A stretch of 63,771 nucleotides of DNA from Selenomonas sp. (GTDB lineage: Bacteria > Bacillota_C > Negativicutes > Selenomonadales > Selenomonadaceae). The translations under genes and the position numbers were made by a program. This document shows, one piece after another, positions 35,258 to 43,954 of this stretch. The DNA lies in assembly GCF_024693525.1 (NCBI RefSeq), contig NZ_JAILKR010000104.1, forward strand, positions 1 through 63,771. The letters are read 5' to 3'. The notes beneath the pieces were generated by a model. That model was not told the DNA's origin. It did not search any database and worked only from the letters and a program-made list of their open reading frames with translations. Each line of letters opens with the position of its first letter. The stretch's first letter is position 1.

Positions 35258-35286
35258 TTGCATTTTTGACAGTAGTCAAGTATAAT
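35258..35286 (+). promoter_or_regulatory. Promoter of the zinc-ribbon gene
   Basis: TTGCAT (35258-35263), 17-base spacer, TATAAT (35281-35286). The transcript would have a leader of about 90 bases before the start at 35385. TTGACA at 35266 is only 9 bases from the -10 and is not used as -35 in this reading. Confidence 0.7.
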
Positions 35287-35384
35287 ACCGTATGGGACGT
35301 TCTTGATTCTTAGCGTTTTATAACACTTTGAGAAGTGGGGACATCTTAGTTTTATTTTATTTTTTCTAGTAAGGGGATTATCTT

Positions 35385-35675
35385 ATGGCTTTCGAAGACA
35401 AGACACTCGTATGCAAAGACTGTGGTAAGGAGTTCACGTTCACCGCTGGTGAGCAGGAATTCTACGCTGAGAAAGGTTTCGAGAACGAACCGGCACGTTG
35501 CCGTGACTGCCGCGACAAACGCCGCCGCACTCGTGAGGGTGGCGAGCAGCGCCAGATGTTCAAGGTAACTTGTGCAGAATGTGGCAAAGAGACGGAAGTT
35601 CCGTTTGAGCCGAAAAATGACCGTCCGGTATACTGCCGTGACTGTTTTAACAAAAAAAGAGCGGAAAGAGAGTAA
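35385..35675 (+). CDS. Double zinc-ribbon protein (zf-trcl type)
   Basis: 96 residues, very basic, with two treble-clef/zinc-ribbon units: CKDCG with CRDCR, and CAECG with CRDCF. The intervening stretch is Arg-rich. Proteins of this kind are widespread in Negativicutes and Clostridia next to cold-shock or translation genes; a nucleic-acid-binding role is likely but not established. It has its own promoter, a long leader and a hairpin after the gene. AAGGGG precedes the ATG. Confidence 0.82.
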   Translation: MAFEDKTLVCKDCGKEFTFTAGEQEFYAEKGFENEPARCRDCRDKRRRTREGGEQRQMFKVTCAECGKETEVPFEPKNDRPVYCRDCFNKKRAERE

Positions 35676-35679
35676 TCTC

Positions 35680-35707
35680 TTGAAGTTTGCTCAGTGTGTG
35701 CTATAAT
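35680..35707 (+). promoter_or_regulatory. Promoter directly upstream of a hairpin terminator
   Basis: TTGAAG (35680-35685), 16-base spacer, TATAAT (35702-35707). Transcription would start near 35714, only about 16 bases before the terminator stem, giving a transcript of roughly 45 bases unless read-through occurs into the substrate-binding-protein gene. Confidence 0.5.
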
Positions 35708-35729
35708 AATAAATGTGCGTGAGCAATGG

Positions 35730-35758
35730 AGCCCGGGCGAAACGCTCGGGCTTTATTT
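35730..35758 (+). terminator. GC-rich hairpin terminator or attenuator
   Basis: AGCCCGGGCG (35730-35739) and CGCTCGGGCT (35743-35752) pair with one G-U, followed by TTTATTTG. It ends the zinc-ribbon transcript and may attenuate transcription into the ABC transporter genes. Confidence 0.8.
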
Positions 35759-35802
35759 GTTTCAATGTAAACGTATAATAATTTGAGAAGGTAGGGATTT
35801 TC

Positions 35803-36588
35803 ATGAAAATGAAGAAGGTACTGGCAAGTATCGCTGTCTGCGCATTTGCGGTATTTGCTCTGGCTGGCTGCGGCGGCAGCAGCAATACGTCATCGGGCAG
35901 CGGCTCGGGAGCGACGGTGCTCAAAGTTGGTGCTTCTATCGACTTTGCTCCGTTCGAGTTCCAGGATGAGAGCCAGAAGGAATATCAGGGCTTCGATATG
36001 GATTTGATCCGTGCAATCGCCAAAGAGATGGGGTATGAAGTGGATATTCAGAACCTGGGCTTTGATGGCTTGATTCCGGCTCTGCAGGGCAAGAACATCG
36101 ATGTCATTATTTCCGGTATGACGATCAACGATGAGCGCAAACAGAATGTGCTCTTCTCGGATCCGTATTACCAGTCCGGACTGACGATGGTGGTTCGCAG
36201 CGATGAGAAGGCAATCACGAAGTTTGCCGATCTCAAGGGCAAGAAGGTGGCAGTCCAGATTGGCACGACCAGCGAGGCAGAAGTCAAGAAGATTGAAGGC
36301 GTCGAGGTCAAAGTCCTCAATACGCCGGCTGACTGCTTTATGGAACTCAAAGCTGGCGGCGTTGATGCTGTGGTAAATGACCGTCCGGTCAACGACTACT
36401 TCATCACGAAGAATGGCGCGCAGGGTGTAAAGACTCTTGAGGAGAAGCTGACGGCTGAGGATTATGGTATTGCTATTGGCAAAGATAACAAGGAACTGCA
36501 GGAGAAAATCAATGCCGCTTTGAAGAAACTCAAAGAGAACGGCGAATACGATAAGATTTTCGCAAAATGGTTCGGCGAGAAAAAATAA
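35803..36588 (+). CDS. Polar amino-acid ABC transporter substrate-binding lipoprotein
   Basis: 261 residues. Signal peptide with lipobox LAGC (20-23), so Cys23 would be lipidated, followed by a Ser/Gly linker and a family 3 periplasmic binding fold (LKVGASIDFAPFEF, GFDMDLIRAIAKEMG, FDGLIPALQGKNIDVI). The family binds glutamine, glutamate, Arg/Lys/His or cystine; the exact ligand is unclear. Permease and ATPase genes follow after a terminator and a second promoter, so the binding protein can be made in excess. Confidence 0.9.
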   Translation: MKMKKVLASIAVCAFAVFALAGCGGSSNTSSGSGSGATVLKVGASIDFAPFEFQDESQKEYQGFDMDLIRAIAKEMGYEVDIQNLGFDGLIPALQGKNIDVIISGMTINDERKQNVLFSDPYYQSGLTMVVRSDEKAITKFADLKGKKVAVQIGTTSEAEVKKIEGVEVKVLNTPADCFMELKAGGVDAVVNDRPVNDYFITKNGAQGVKTLEEKLTAEDYGIAIGKDNKELQEKINAALKKLKENGEYDKIFAKWFGEKK

Positions 36589-36608
36589 TCATAAAATCTG
36601 TATAAAAA

Positions 36609-36644
36609 ATCATCGGTGATAGTTATCACCGATGATTTTTTTTT
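36609..36644 (+). terminator. Terminator between binding protein and permease genes
   Basis: A perfect 14-bp stem, 36609-36622 with 36625-36638, enclosing a two-base loop and followed by a T run. It limits transcription from the binding-protein gene into the permease gene. Confidence 0.92.
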
Positions 36645-36669
36645 GCCAAAAAGACAAAGAATGTCGATG

Positions 36670-36698
36670 TTGACAGGTGGAGGACATTGAAATATAAT
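36670..36698 (+). promoter_or_regulatory. Consensus promoter of the permease-ATPase genes
   Basis: TTGACA (36670-36675), 17-base spacer, TATAAT (36693-36698): a perfect match to the vegetative consensus, with a leader of about 65 bases before the permease start. Confidence 0.88.
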
Positions 36699-36770
36699 AA
36701 GTTTATAGGTTTACAGTTGGTTGAATATTTATTAGTGTTTAGATAGCTTAGAGGAATTAGGTGAAGGATT

Positions 36771-37436
36771 ATGGATTTTAATTTCCAGCTGGTGCAGGAT
36801 TCGTTTCCGCTCCTGTTGTTGGGGGCAGGAATTACCATCAAGATTACAGCGCTTTCGGTGGCTGTTGGTATTATCATCGGTTTATTCATGGGGATTGCCC
36901 GCATTGCCCGGATTCGCATATTCCGCATCCTGGCGGCGATATATGTGGACTTTTTCCGCGGGACGCCGCTCTTGATCCAGATTTTTCTCGTTTATTTTGC
37001 GTTGCCGCTTTTGACCGGTCAGCGCAGTGATCCGTATGTGGCAGCCATCAGCGCTTGTGGATTGAATTCGGGTGCTTATGTCGCCGAGATTTTCCGTTCG
37101 GGAATTCAGTCGATTGATAAGGGGCAGATGGAGGCTGGCCGTTCTTTGGGAATGACCTGGGTACAAACGATGCGCTATATTATTATCCCCCAGGCATTTA
37201 AGCGCGTTATTCCGCAGCTCGGCAATGAGTTTATCGCGTTGCTCAAGGATTCTTCGCTGGTTTCGGTTATCGGTTTTGAGGAACTCACCCGCCGTGGCCA
37301 GTTGATTATTGCCAAGACTTATGCTTCGGTGGAAATCTGGACCTGCGTTGCGATTATCTACTTGATTATGACGCTGTCGATTTCCCGTTTTGTCGCTTAT
37401 CTGGAATGGAGGTTCAAGACTGATGATAAACATTGA
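36771..37436 (+). CDS. Polar amino-acid ABC transporter permease (HisM/GlnP family)
   Basis: 221 residues with an N-terminal membrane segment ([17 protein letters not shown]) and the typical HisM pattern [35 protein letters not shown] and the EAA loop [21 protein letters not shown]. It forms the inner-membrane channel of the transporter whose binding protein is encoded upstream. Its end overlaps the ATPase gene by 14 bases. Family assignment is secure, ligand unknown. Confidence 0.92.
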   Translation: MDFNFQLVQDSFPLLLLGAGITIKITALSVAVGIIIGLFMGIARIARIRIFRILAAIYVDFFRGTPLLIQIFLVYFALPLLTGQRSDPYVAAISACGLNSGAYVAEIFRSGIQSIDKGQMEAGRSLGMTWVQTMRYIIIPQAFKRVIPQLGNEFIALLKDSSLVSVIGFEELTRRGQLIIAKTYASVEIWTCVAIIYLIMTLSISRFVAYLEWRFKTDDKH

Positions 37437-38142
37437 GAACCTGTATAAATCCTATGGTGACGTCCATGTCTTGAAGGGCGTTGACCTGAACATAAAAGAA
37501 AAAGAAGTCGTTGTCATCATCGGACCTTCTGGTTCGGGTAAGAGTACGCTTCTGCGCTGCATGAACTATTTGGAAGTTCCCACCAAGGGAAAGGTCACGG
37601 TGGATGGCATCCTGCTGGATGGGGAAGCCAATATCAACAAGGTCCGCGAAGAAGTGGGCATGGTTTTCCAGCGGTTCAACTTGTTCCCGCATATGACGGT
37701 TTTGGAGAACATTATGCTGGCACCAATGAAGGTGCGGAAGGTTTCCAAGGAGGCTGCCGAGAAGGAAGCGAGAGAGCTGCTGGCCCGGGTTGGGGTGGCC
37801 GATAAGGCTGACAATTATCCGACGCAGCTTTCCGGCGGTCAGCAGCAGCGCGTGGCGATTGCCCGGGCGCTGGCGATGAAGCCAAAGGTCATGCTGTTCG
37901 ATGAACCGACCTCGGCGCTTGATCCGGAAATGGTAGGCGAGGTACTGGATGTCATGCGTAAGCTGGCGAAGGCTGGCATGACGATGGTCATTGTTACGCA
38001 TGAGATGGGATTTGCCCGGGAGGTTGGCGACCGGTTGCTGTTTGTCGATGAAGGGCGCATCATCGAGCAGGGAGACCCGAAAGAGGTATTTGAAAACCCG
38101 CAGCAGGATCGCACGAAGTTGTTCTTGTCTAAAGTACTTTGA
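37423..38142 (+). CDS. Polar amino-acid ABC transporter ATPase (GlnQ family)
   Basis: 239 residues with Walker [11 protein letters not shown]-loop [13 protein letters not shown], signature LSGGQQQR, Walker [15 protein letters not shown] and the H-loop [11 protein letters not shown]. Length and sequence are typical of GlnQ/HisP. GGAGG at 37408-37412 selects ATG 37423 over upstream codons. It powers uptake through the permease it overlaps. Confidence 0.93.
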   Translation: MINIENLYKSYGDVHVLKGVDLNIKEKEVVVIIGPSGSGKSTLLRCMNYLEVPTKGKVTVDGILLDGEANINKVREEVGMVFQRFNLFPHMTVLENIMLAPMKVRKVSKEAAEKEARELLARVGVADKADNYPTQLSGGQQQRVAIARALAMKPKVMLFDEPTSALDPEMVGEVLDVMRKLAKAGMTMVIVTHEMGFAREVGDRLLFVDEGRIIEQGDPKEVFENPQQDRTKLFLSKVL

Positions 38143-38210
38143 TGGCAGAAATGTGCGCTATATAAAGACAAAAATGCCATTCAAAACCAGCCGGATAAAT
38201 ATAAGAAATA

Positions 38211-38239
38211 TTGACAGTTTAATTACTAACAATTATAAT
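38211..38239 (+). promoter_or_regulatory. Consensus promoter of the cold-shock gene
   Basis: TTGACA (38211-38216), 17-base spacer, TATAAT (38234-38239). The leader of about 50 bases contains two short hairpins (CCACAAGAAAAATGTGG and GTAGTTTCTAC) just before AGGAGG, which may make translation temperature-dependent. Confidence 0.85.
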
Positions 38240-38296
38240 TGAGAGTGACCACAAGAAAAATGTGGAAAAGGTAGTTTCTACTTAGGAGGAATCTCA

Positions 38297-38497
38297 ATGG
38301 TTGGCAAAGTTAAATGGTTTAGTGCAGAAAAAGGCTATGGCTTCATTGCTCGTGAAGATGGCGATGATGTATTTGTACATTTTTCGGCAATTCAGGACGA
38401 AGGGTTCAAGACGCTGAACGAGGGTCAGGCTGTAGAGTTTGACATCGTAGAAGGTGCACGTGGCCCGCAGGCTTCGAATGTCGTAAAGACTGCCTAA
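38297..38497 (+). CDS. Cold-shock protein (CspA family)
   Basis: 66 residues, a single OB-fold cold-shock domain with RNP1 KGYGFIAR and RNP2 VFVHFSAI. Such proteins bind single-stranded RNA and DNA and melt RNA structure. The gene stands alone between a consensus promoter and a strong terminator, as expected for an abundant small protein. Ribosome site AGGAGG is at the ideal distance. Confidence 0.95.
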   Translation: MVGKVKWFSAEKGYGFIAREDGDDVFVHFSAIQDEGFKTLNEGQAVEFDIVEGARGPQASNVVKTA

Positions 38498-38510
38498 TAA
38501 ACGACGATGA

Positions 38511-38538
38511 ATCCCAGTTCGCAGAACTGGGATTTTTT
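38511..38538 (+). terminator. Terminator of the cold-shock gene
   Basis: ATCCCAGTTC (38511-38520) and GAACTGGGAT (38524-38533) form a perfect stem with a GCA loop and a T run. Confidence 0.93.
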
Positions 38539-38717
38539 GATAGGCTAACCGAAACCATGAATCCTTTCATAGAAATTTCAGATTTTTCTTGGTAGGAAAA
38601 GAAGGGATTGTGGCTATTGTGGCGAATACTATGAGTATAAACCTTCCGAGAGGCAGGTTAATACGATTAGAGCCATGGCAAAAGCTGTGGTCCATCATAA
38701 GAAAGGGGATGTGTCTT

Positions 38718-39260
38718 ATGGCAACATTCACTGTAAGAGGCAAGAACATCGAAATCACTCCTTCCCTGCGTGAGTACGTAGAGAAACGCGTTGGCAAAGT
38801 CACGAAGTACTTTGAAAATGTCGGTGACATTTCCGTGCTTCTCACGGTATCCAAAGGCCGTCACATTGTGGAGGTTACGGTGCCGGTCCAGGGCGGAATC
38901 CTGCTTCGCGGCGAGGAAGCCACGATGGACATGTACACGTCGATTGATCTGGTCGTAGAAAAACTGGAGCGTCAGATTCACAAACAGAAAACGAAACTGG
39001 CTCGTCGTTTCCGTGGTGGCGGATTTAAGGCAGAGGCGCTGCAGTCTTCGGTTATCCCGGAGAAACAGGAGGATGAGGAGTACAAGGTCGTGAAGACGAA
39101 ACGCTTCGTCGTCAAACCGATGGATGTTCAGGAAGCTGTCATGCAGATGAATCTCCTGAATCACAACTTCTTCGTATTTCGTGATTCGGAAACGGAGGAA
39201 GTCAACGTCGTCTACAAGCGTACGGATGGCAATTATGGCCTGATTGAATCCGGTAACTGA
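38718..39260 (+). CDS. hpf: Long-form ribosome hibernation promoting factor
   Basis: 180 residues: N-terminal S30AE domain (about 1-100, FTVRGKNIEITPSLREYVEKR) and C-terminal dimerisation domain (about 120-180, VVKTKRFVVKPMDVQEAVMQM). The long form alone joins two 70S ribosomes into 100S dimers. ATG 38718 lies 10 bases after AAAGGGG; upstream in-frame codons have no such site. It precedes secA and prfB, a conserved order in Firmicutes. A terminator follows. Confidence 0.94.
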   Translation: MATFTVRGKNIEITPSLREYVEKRVGKVTKYFENVGDISVLLTVSKGRHIVEVTVPVQGGILLRGEEATMDMYTSIDLVVEKLERQIHKQKTKLARRFRGGGFKAEALQSSVIPEKQEDEEYKVVKTKRFVVKPMDVQEAVMQMNLLNHNFFVFRDSETEEVNVVYKRTDGNYGLIESGN

Positions 39261-39273
39261 TATGGAAAATTCG

Positions 39274-39301
39274 GACCTTCCCTGCGGGGAAGGTCTTTTT
39301 T
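39274..39301 (+). terminator. Terminator of hpf
   Basis: GACCTTCCC (39274-39282) pairs with GGGAAGGTC (39287-39295), followed by six T residues. Confidence 0.92.
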
Positions 39302-39353
39302 GATGCCTTTCCTTATTATATAGGAAAAGAGTTGGATAATAATCTCGTGTTAA

Positions 39354-39382
39354 TTGACTTATAGCAAGCAGTTTGTTAATAT
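39354..39382 (+). promoter_or_regulatory. Promoter of secA-prfB
   Basis: TTGACT (39354-39359), 17-base spacer, TAATAT (39377-39382) preceded by TG at 39374-39375 (extended -10 type). The leader is about 30 bases. Confidence 0.65.
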
Positions 39383-39420
39383 TGTAAGGTAAGACTATTA
39401 ATGAAGTGGAGTGATTTTGT

Positions 39421-42045
39421 TTGCTGGGATTTCTCAAAAGATTCTTAGGTGACAATAACGATAAAGAGATAGCCCGTTATCGCGAGGTCGTCGAGAAAAT
39501 CAACGCACTCGAGCCGCAGATGCAGAATTTGACGGATGATAAACTGACTGGCTATACGAATAAGTTCAAAGAGCGTCTGGCTGCTGGCGAGACGATGGAT
39601 GATCTCCTGCCGGAGGCTTTCGCGGTCGTACGCGAGGCATCGCGCCGCGTGCTGGGCATGCGTCACTTCGATGTTCAGCTCATCGGTGGTATGTGCCTGC
39701 ATGAGGGCAAAATCGCCGAGATGCGCACTGGTGAGGGTAAGACTCTGGTGGCAACGCTGCCGGTTTACCTCAACGCACTGGCAGGCAAAGGTGTTCACAT
39801 GATTACGGTCAATGATTACCTGGCCCGCCGCGACAGCGAAGAGATGGGTAAGCTCTACCGTTATCTTGGCCTTACGGTTGGTTTGGTGGTCCATGATATG
39901 GACTTCCCTGAGCGCAAGTATGCCTATGGCTGTGATGTTACCTTCGGTACGAATAACGAGTTTGGTTTCGATTACCTGCGCGACAACATGGTTATCTATC
40001 CGGACCAGATGGTTCAGCGCGAGCTTAACTTCGCCATCGTCGATGAGGTTGACTCCATCCTGATCGATGAGGCGCGTACGCCGCTTATCATTTCCGGACC
40101 TGGTGCAAAATCCACGGATATGTACGCGGTTATGGCCAGAGCGGTAGCCGGACTCAAAGAGGGGACGGATTATACGGTCGATGAGAAGCAAAAGACCGTT
40201 GCTCCGGCGGACAGCGTGGTGCCGAAAATCGAGAAGATCCTTGGCATCAACAACCTTTATGCTCCAGAGAACATCGAGCTGTCCCACTGCTTTACGGCAG
40301 CACTCCGAGCCAAGGCTTTGATGAAGCGCGATCGCGACTATGTGGTTCGCGGGGATGAGGTCATCATCGTCGATGAGTTTACGGGACGTCTCATGGAAGG
40401 CCGCCGTTACTCCGATGGTTTGCATCAGGCAATCGAGGCAAAGGAAGGCGTCAAGATTCAGCGTGAATCCCAGACGCTGGCTACGATTACGTTCCAGAAC
40501 TACTTCCGCATGTATGACAAGCTGGGCGGTATGACTGGTACGGCTAAGACCGAGGAAGACGAGTTCCTGAAGATTTACAATCTGCCGGTTATCGTAGTAC
40601 CGACCAACCGGCCGGTACAGCGTATCGATCATCCGGATCTTATCTACAAGACGAAAAAGGCGAAGTACAAGGCCGTGGGCAAGCTGGTGGAGGAACTTCA
40701 TAAGAAGGGACAGCCGGTGCTTATCGGTACGACTTCGATTACGCAGTCAGAAGAACTCAGTGATGTGCTTCATAAACGCGGCATTCCGCACAATGTTCTC
40801 AATGCGAAGTTCCATGAGAAAGAGGCGGAAATCATTGCCGATGCTGGCCAGCGTGGCGCGGTTACCATCGCTACCAACATGGCAGGCCGTGGTACGGACA
40901 TTAAACTGGGTGAAGGGGTAGCCGAGCTCGGTGGTCTCTTCATCGTTGGTACGGAGCGTCACGAGTCCCGCCGCATTGATAATCAGCTGCGCGGCCGTTC
41001 GGGCCGTCAGGGTGATCCGGGTGAGTCCCGCTTCTTCCTGTCGCTCGAAGATGACTTGTTGCGTCTTTTCGCTTCGGATCGCATCTCGGGCATGATGGAC
41101 AAGCTCGGTATGGAGGAAGATGAGCCAATCGAGCATAAGCTCATCACCAACTCCATCGAACATGCCCAGAAGAAGGTGGAAGCGCGTAACTTCGATATCC
41201 GTAAACATGTCCTCGAGTATGATGATGTCATGAATCAGCAGCGTGAAGTTATGTATGGCGAGCGTCGCAAGATTCTCACAGGGGATAACCTGCGGGAGAA
41301 CATCATGGGCATGGTCAAGCACATCATTAAAGATGAGATGAACCAGTATGCCAATGAGCAGCTGTATCCGGAGGAGTGGCAGCTCGATGGACTCATCGAG
41401 GATGCGGAGAAGATTTACGCTCCGGTGGGACGCCTCAAGAAGGAAGAACTTTCCGCTATGAGCCGCGATGACCTCAAAGAAGAGCTGGAGAAAGTCGCCG
41501 AAGAGGGCTATCATCAGCGTGAACTCCTCTTCGGGGAAGAGAACATGCGCGAGCTGGAGAAAGTTGTTATGCTCCGCGTCGTTGATAACAAGTGGATGGA
41601 GCATCTCGACCACATGGACATGCTGCGTGAGGGTATCAACCTCCGGGCCTATGGTCAGCGCAACCCGCTGGTTGAGTATAAAATCGAAGCCCTCGATATG
41701 TTCGAGGAGATGGAAGCAGCTATCCAGGATCAGATTGCTTCGATGATGTATCATGTAAGCATCATTACGCCGGATCAGCAGCAGGCAATGGAAGCACAGC
41801 AGGAGGGCGAAGCACCAACTGCCAATGAGACGCAGAAACAGAAGCTCGAGAAGACCATCGAGCAGCAGCGTTCCCAGCTTTCCGACCATCTGCAGAATGC
41901 GCAGGCTTCCCATGGCGATGAAGTCAGTGCTGCCGGGGCGAAGAAAAAGCCGGTAACAAATGACGGCCAGAAAGTCGGACGCAATGACCCGTGTCCTTGT
42001 GGCAGTGGCAAGAAGTATAAGAACTGCTGCGGCAGAAACGAATAA
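39421..42045 (+). CDS. secA: Preprotein translocase ATPase SecA
   Basis: 874 residues with a TTG start ([10 protein letters not shown]). Walker [11 protein letters not shown] is near 101-110, [14 protein letters not shown] is the Walker B region, and the PPXD, helical wing and scaffold regions follow ([21 protein letters not shown]). The extreme C-terminus is the zinc-binding SEC-C motif ([13 protein letters not shown]). SecA drives Sec-dependent export at the cytoplasmic membrane. It is full length with no abnormality, and is followed 36 bases later by prfB. Confidence 0.97.
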   Translation: MLGFLKRFLGDNNDKEIARYREVVEKINALEPQMQNLTDDKLTGYTNKFKERLAAGETMDDLLPEAFAVVREASRRVLGMRHFDVQLIGGMCLHEGKIAEMRTGEGKTLVATLPVYLNALAGKGVHMITVNDYLARRDSEEMGKLYRYLGLTVGLVVHDMDFPERKYAYGCDVTFGTNNEFGFDYLRDNMVIYPDQMVQRELNFAIVDEVDSILIDEARTPLIISGPGAKSTDMYAVMARAVAGLKEGTDYTVDEKQKTVAPADSVVPKIEKILGINNLYAPENIELSHCFTAALRAKALMKRDRDYVVRGDEVIIVDEFTGRLMEGRRYSDGLHQAIEAKEGVKIQRESQTLATITFQNYFRMYDKLGGMTGTAKTEEDEFLKIYNLPVIVVPTNRPVQRIDHPDLIYKTKKAKYKAVGKLVEELHKKGQPVLIGTTSITQSEELSDVLHKRGIPHNVLNAKFHEKEAEIIADAGQRGAVTIATNMAGRGTDIKLGEGVAELGGLFIVGTERHESRRIDNQLRGRSGRQGDPGESRFFLSLEDDLLRLFASDRISGMMDKLGMEEDEPIEHKLITNSIEHAQKKVEARNFDIRKHVLEYDDVMNQQREVMYGERRKILTGDNLRENIMGMVKHIIKDEMNQYANEQLYPEEWQLDGLIEDAEKIYAPVGRLKKEELSAMSRDDLKEELEKVAEEGYHQRELLFGEENMRELEKVVMLRVVDNKWMEHLDHMDMLREGINLRAYGQRNPLVEYKIEALDMFEEMEAAIQDQIASMMYHVSIITPDQQQAMEAQQEGEAPTANETQKQKLEKTIEQQRSQLSDHLQNAQASHGDEVSAAGAKKKPVTNDGQKVGRNDPCPCGSGKKYKNCCGRNE

Positions 42046-42081
42046 GCCAGCAGTGATTTGCGATAAAGTAAAGGTGGAACC

Positions 42082-43188
42082 ATGTTAGAAGATTTAAAAC
42101 CACAACTGGGCGAACTCAAGGAAAAGCTTTCCCAGATGGAAGTATCCCTGGAAGTTCCGGCTAAGGAAGAGAAAATCGCCGAACTTGAGTATAAGATGGG
42201 TGAGCCGACTTTCTGGGATGATGCCGAACAGGCACAGAAAATCAATCAGGAACTTAACGATGTCAAAATCAGTGTCGACAAGTATAAGAGCCTTTTGAGC
42301 AAATATGAAGATGCTGAGACCATGTTCGAGATGGGCATGGAAGAAGATGACCAGAGCATGGAAGAGGAAATCAAGGCGGAGCTCGATGCGGTAGCCGAAG
42401 GCCTTGAAGCTCTCCAGCTCGAGGTATTGCTCTCCGGTCCTTACGATGCCAATAATGCGATCCTTACGCTGCACGCTGGTGCCGGCGGAACGGAGGCACA
42501 GGACTGGACCCAGATGCTTTTACGCATGTACGGCCGCTGGGCTGAGCGCCATGGCTTTACCGTGGAGACGGCTGACTTGCTGCCGGGCGATGAAGCTGGC
42601 GTCAAGTCTGCAACGCTTTTTATCAAGGGCCATAATGCCTATGGCTTCTTGAAGTCGGAAAAGGGTGTTCATCGTCTCGTGCGCATTTCGCCTTTTGATG
42701 CCAATGCCCGCCGTCATACGTCCTTTTCGGCCTGCGATATCATGCCGGAAATCGACGATGCTGTTGAAGTTGATATCAATATGTCGGATGTCCGCGTTGA
42801 TACCTACCGTGCATCCGGTGCCGGTGGTCAGCACATCAACAAGACTTCTTCGGCAGTCCGTATGACCCATGAGCCGACGGGTATCGTCGTTCAGTGTCAG
42901 AATGAGCGCTCGCAGCTCCAGAACCGCGAGCAGTGCCTCAAGATGCTCCGTGCGAAACTCTTCGAACTCGAACTCGAGAAGAAGGAAGCAGAGCTGGCCA
43001 AACTCGAAGGCGACCAGCAGAATATCGAGTGGGGCAGCCAGATTCGTTCGTATGTATTCCAGCCGTACACCATGGTCAAGGATCATCGCACGAATCATGA
43101 AACCGGCAATGTTCAGGCCGTTATGGATGGTGAAATTGACCCGTTCATCCGCGCCTTCTTAAATGCCAAGGCCAATCACGAATTTTGA
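42082..43188 (+). CDS. prfB: Peptide chain release factor 2, without programmed frameshift
   Basis: 368 residues. RF2 releases peptides at UGA and UAA. It has SPFDANARRHTSF, the anticodon-like SPF tripeptide, and GAGGQHINKT, the catalytic GGQ loop. Most bacterial prfB genes need a +1 frameshift at an in-frame UGA near codon 26; here the reading frame is continuous through that region (SLEVPAKEE), so synthesis is not autoregulated that way. AAAGGTGG precedes the ATG. Confidence 0.96.
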   Translation: MLEDLKPQLGELKEKLSQMEVSLEVPAKEEKIAELEYKMGEPTFWDDAEQAQKINQELNDVKISVDKYKSLLSKYEDAETMFEMGMEEDDQSMEEEIKAELDAVAEGLEALQLEVLLSGPYDANNAILTLHAGAGGTEAQDWTQMLLRMYGRWAERHGFTVETADLLPGDEAGVKSATLFIKGHNAYGFLKSEKGVHRLVRISPFDANARRHTSFSACDIMPEIDDAVEVDINMSDVRVDTYRASGAGGQHINKTSSAVRMTHEPTGIVVQCQNERSQLQNREQCLKMLRAKLFELELEKKEAELAKLEGDQQNIEWGSQIRSYVFQPYTMVKDHRTNHETGNVQAVMDGEIDPFIRAFLNAKANHEF

Positions 43189-43204
43189 TTTTTGAGGAGT
43201 CAGG

Positions 43205-43942
43205 ATGGTAGTTCCTGGCTCCTTGTTCCATTGTGAGGGATTTGATTTGCGAAAAAGCTTGACTATTCTGGGCTTGTTATTCATAATATTAATCGTGTCA
43301 AGCGAAACGGTGCTGCCGTTTCTGGCACAGTCAACCTTCCGGACCAAACTGGGGCAGCGGGCTGCTACTCAAGATGTCCAGGTGACCCTTGGCTCGAGTC
43401 CGTCGGCCTTGTTGGCGTTGGGGCGGATTCAAAACCTGGATGCCGTGCTGCATCAAGCCAAGGTGGGACAGGTCTACTTGAAGGAATTGACGCTTAAAGG
43501 CCGCAATGTCCAGCTCGATATGTCGGCTCTGTTCCGAGAGGAAGGCGTTCAAGTGCAATATGCGGAGGAACTTACCTTAAAGGGAATCGTGGATGAGGAA
43601 AATCTGCGCGAAGTCCTCCAGCGCAAGATTGACAAAATCGAGAATGTCCAGGTCGATATCAACCGGGAACGGATTCTGGTGACGGCAAATGCGAAGGTCT
43701 TTGGCCGCGTGGCCGATATCGAGATGGAGGGGAAGATTCTCGAAGACAGTGGCTCGTTGTATTTTTTTATGACGAGGCTTGATATGAAAAATACCCGTAT
43801 CGGTACAGCCAAGCTCGGTGACATGTTTGGCAATATCCAGCTGACGGCACCGAATAAACTGCCCTTTGGCATGAAAATCCGTCAGGTGGAGCAGACCGAT
43901 GGGGCAGTAATCCTTACTGCCAGTCGGGATAACAAGGAATAA
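43205..43942 (+). CDS. DUF2993 (LmeA-like) secreted or anchored protein
   Basis: 245 residues. An N-terminal hydrophobic segment (LTILGLLFIILIVSS) is followed by a beta-rich region with GKILEDSGSLYF and MKIRQVEQTDGAVILTA, as in DUF2993/LmeA-like lipid-binding proteins. ATG 43205 follows AGGAG; TTG 43247 after GAGGGA is an equally reasonable start, giving a protein beginning at LRKSLTIL. It lies 16 bases after prfB and 12 before the DUF5693 gene. A role at the envelope is likely. Confidence 0.75.
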   Translation: MVVPGSLFHCEGFDLRKSLTILGLLFIILIVSSETVLPFLAQSTFRTKLGQRAATQDVQVTLGSSPSALLALGRIQNLDAVLHQAKVGQVYLKELTLKGRNVQLDMSALFREEGVQVQYAEELTLKGIVDEENLREVLQRKIDKIENVQVDINRERILVTANAKVFGRVADIEMEGKILEDSGSLYFFMTRLDMKNTRIGTAKLGDMFGNIQLTAPNKLPFGMKIRQVEQTDGAVILTASRDNKE

Positions 43943-43954
43943 GGTGGAAAAATA

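Noticed and set aside
35266..35286. TTGACA followed by TATAAT read as a promoter
   Set aside because: The spacing is only 9 bases; TTGCAT at 35258 with a 17-base spacer gives a functional geometry.
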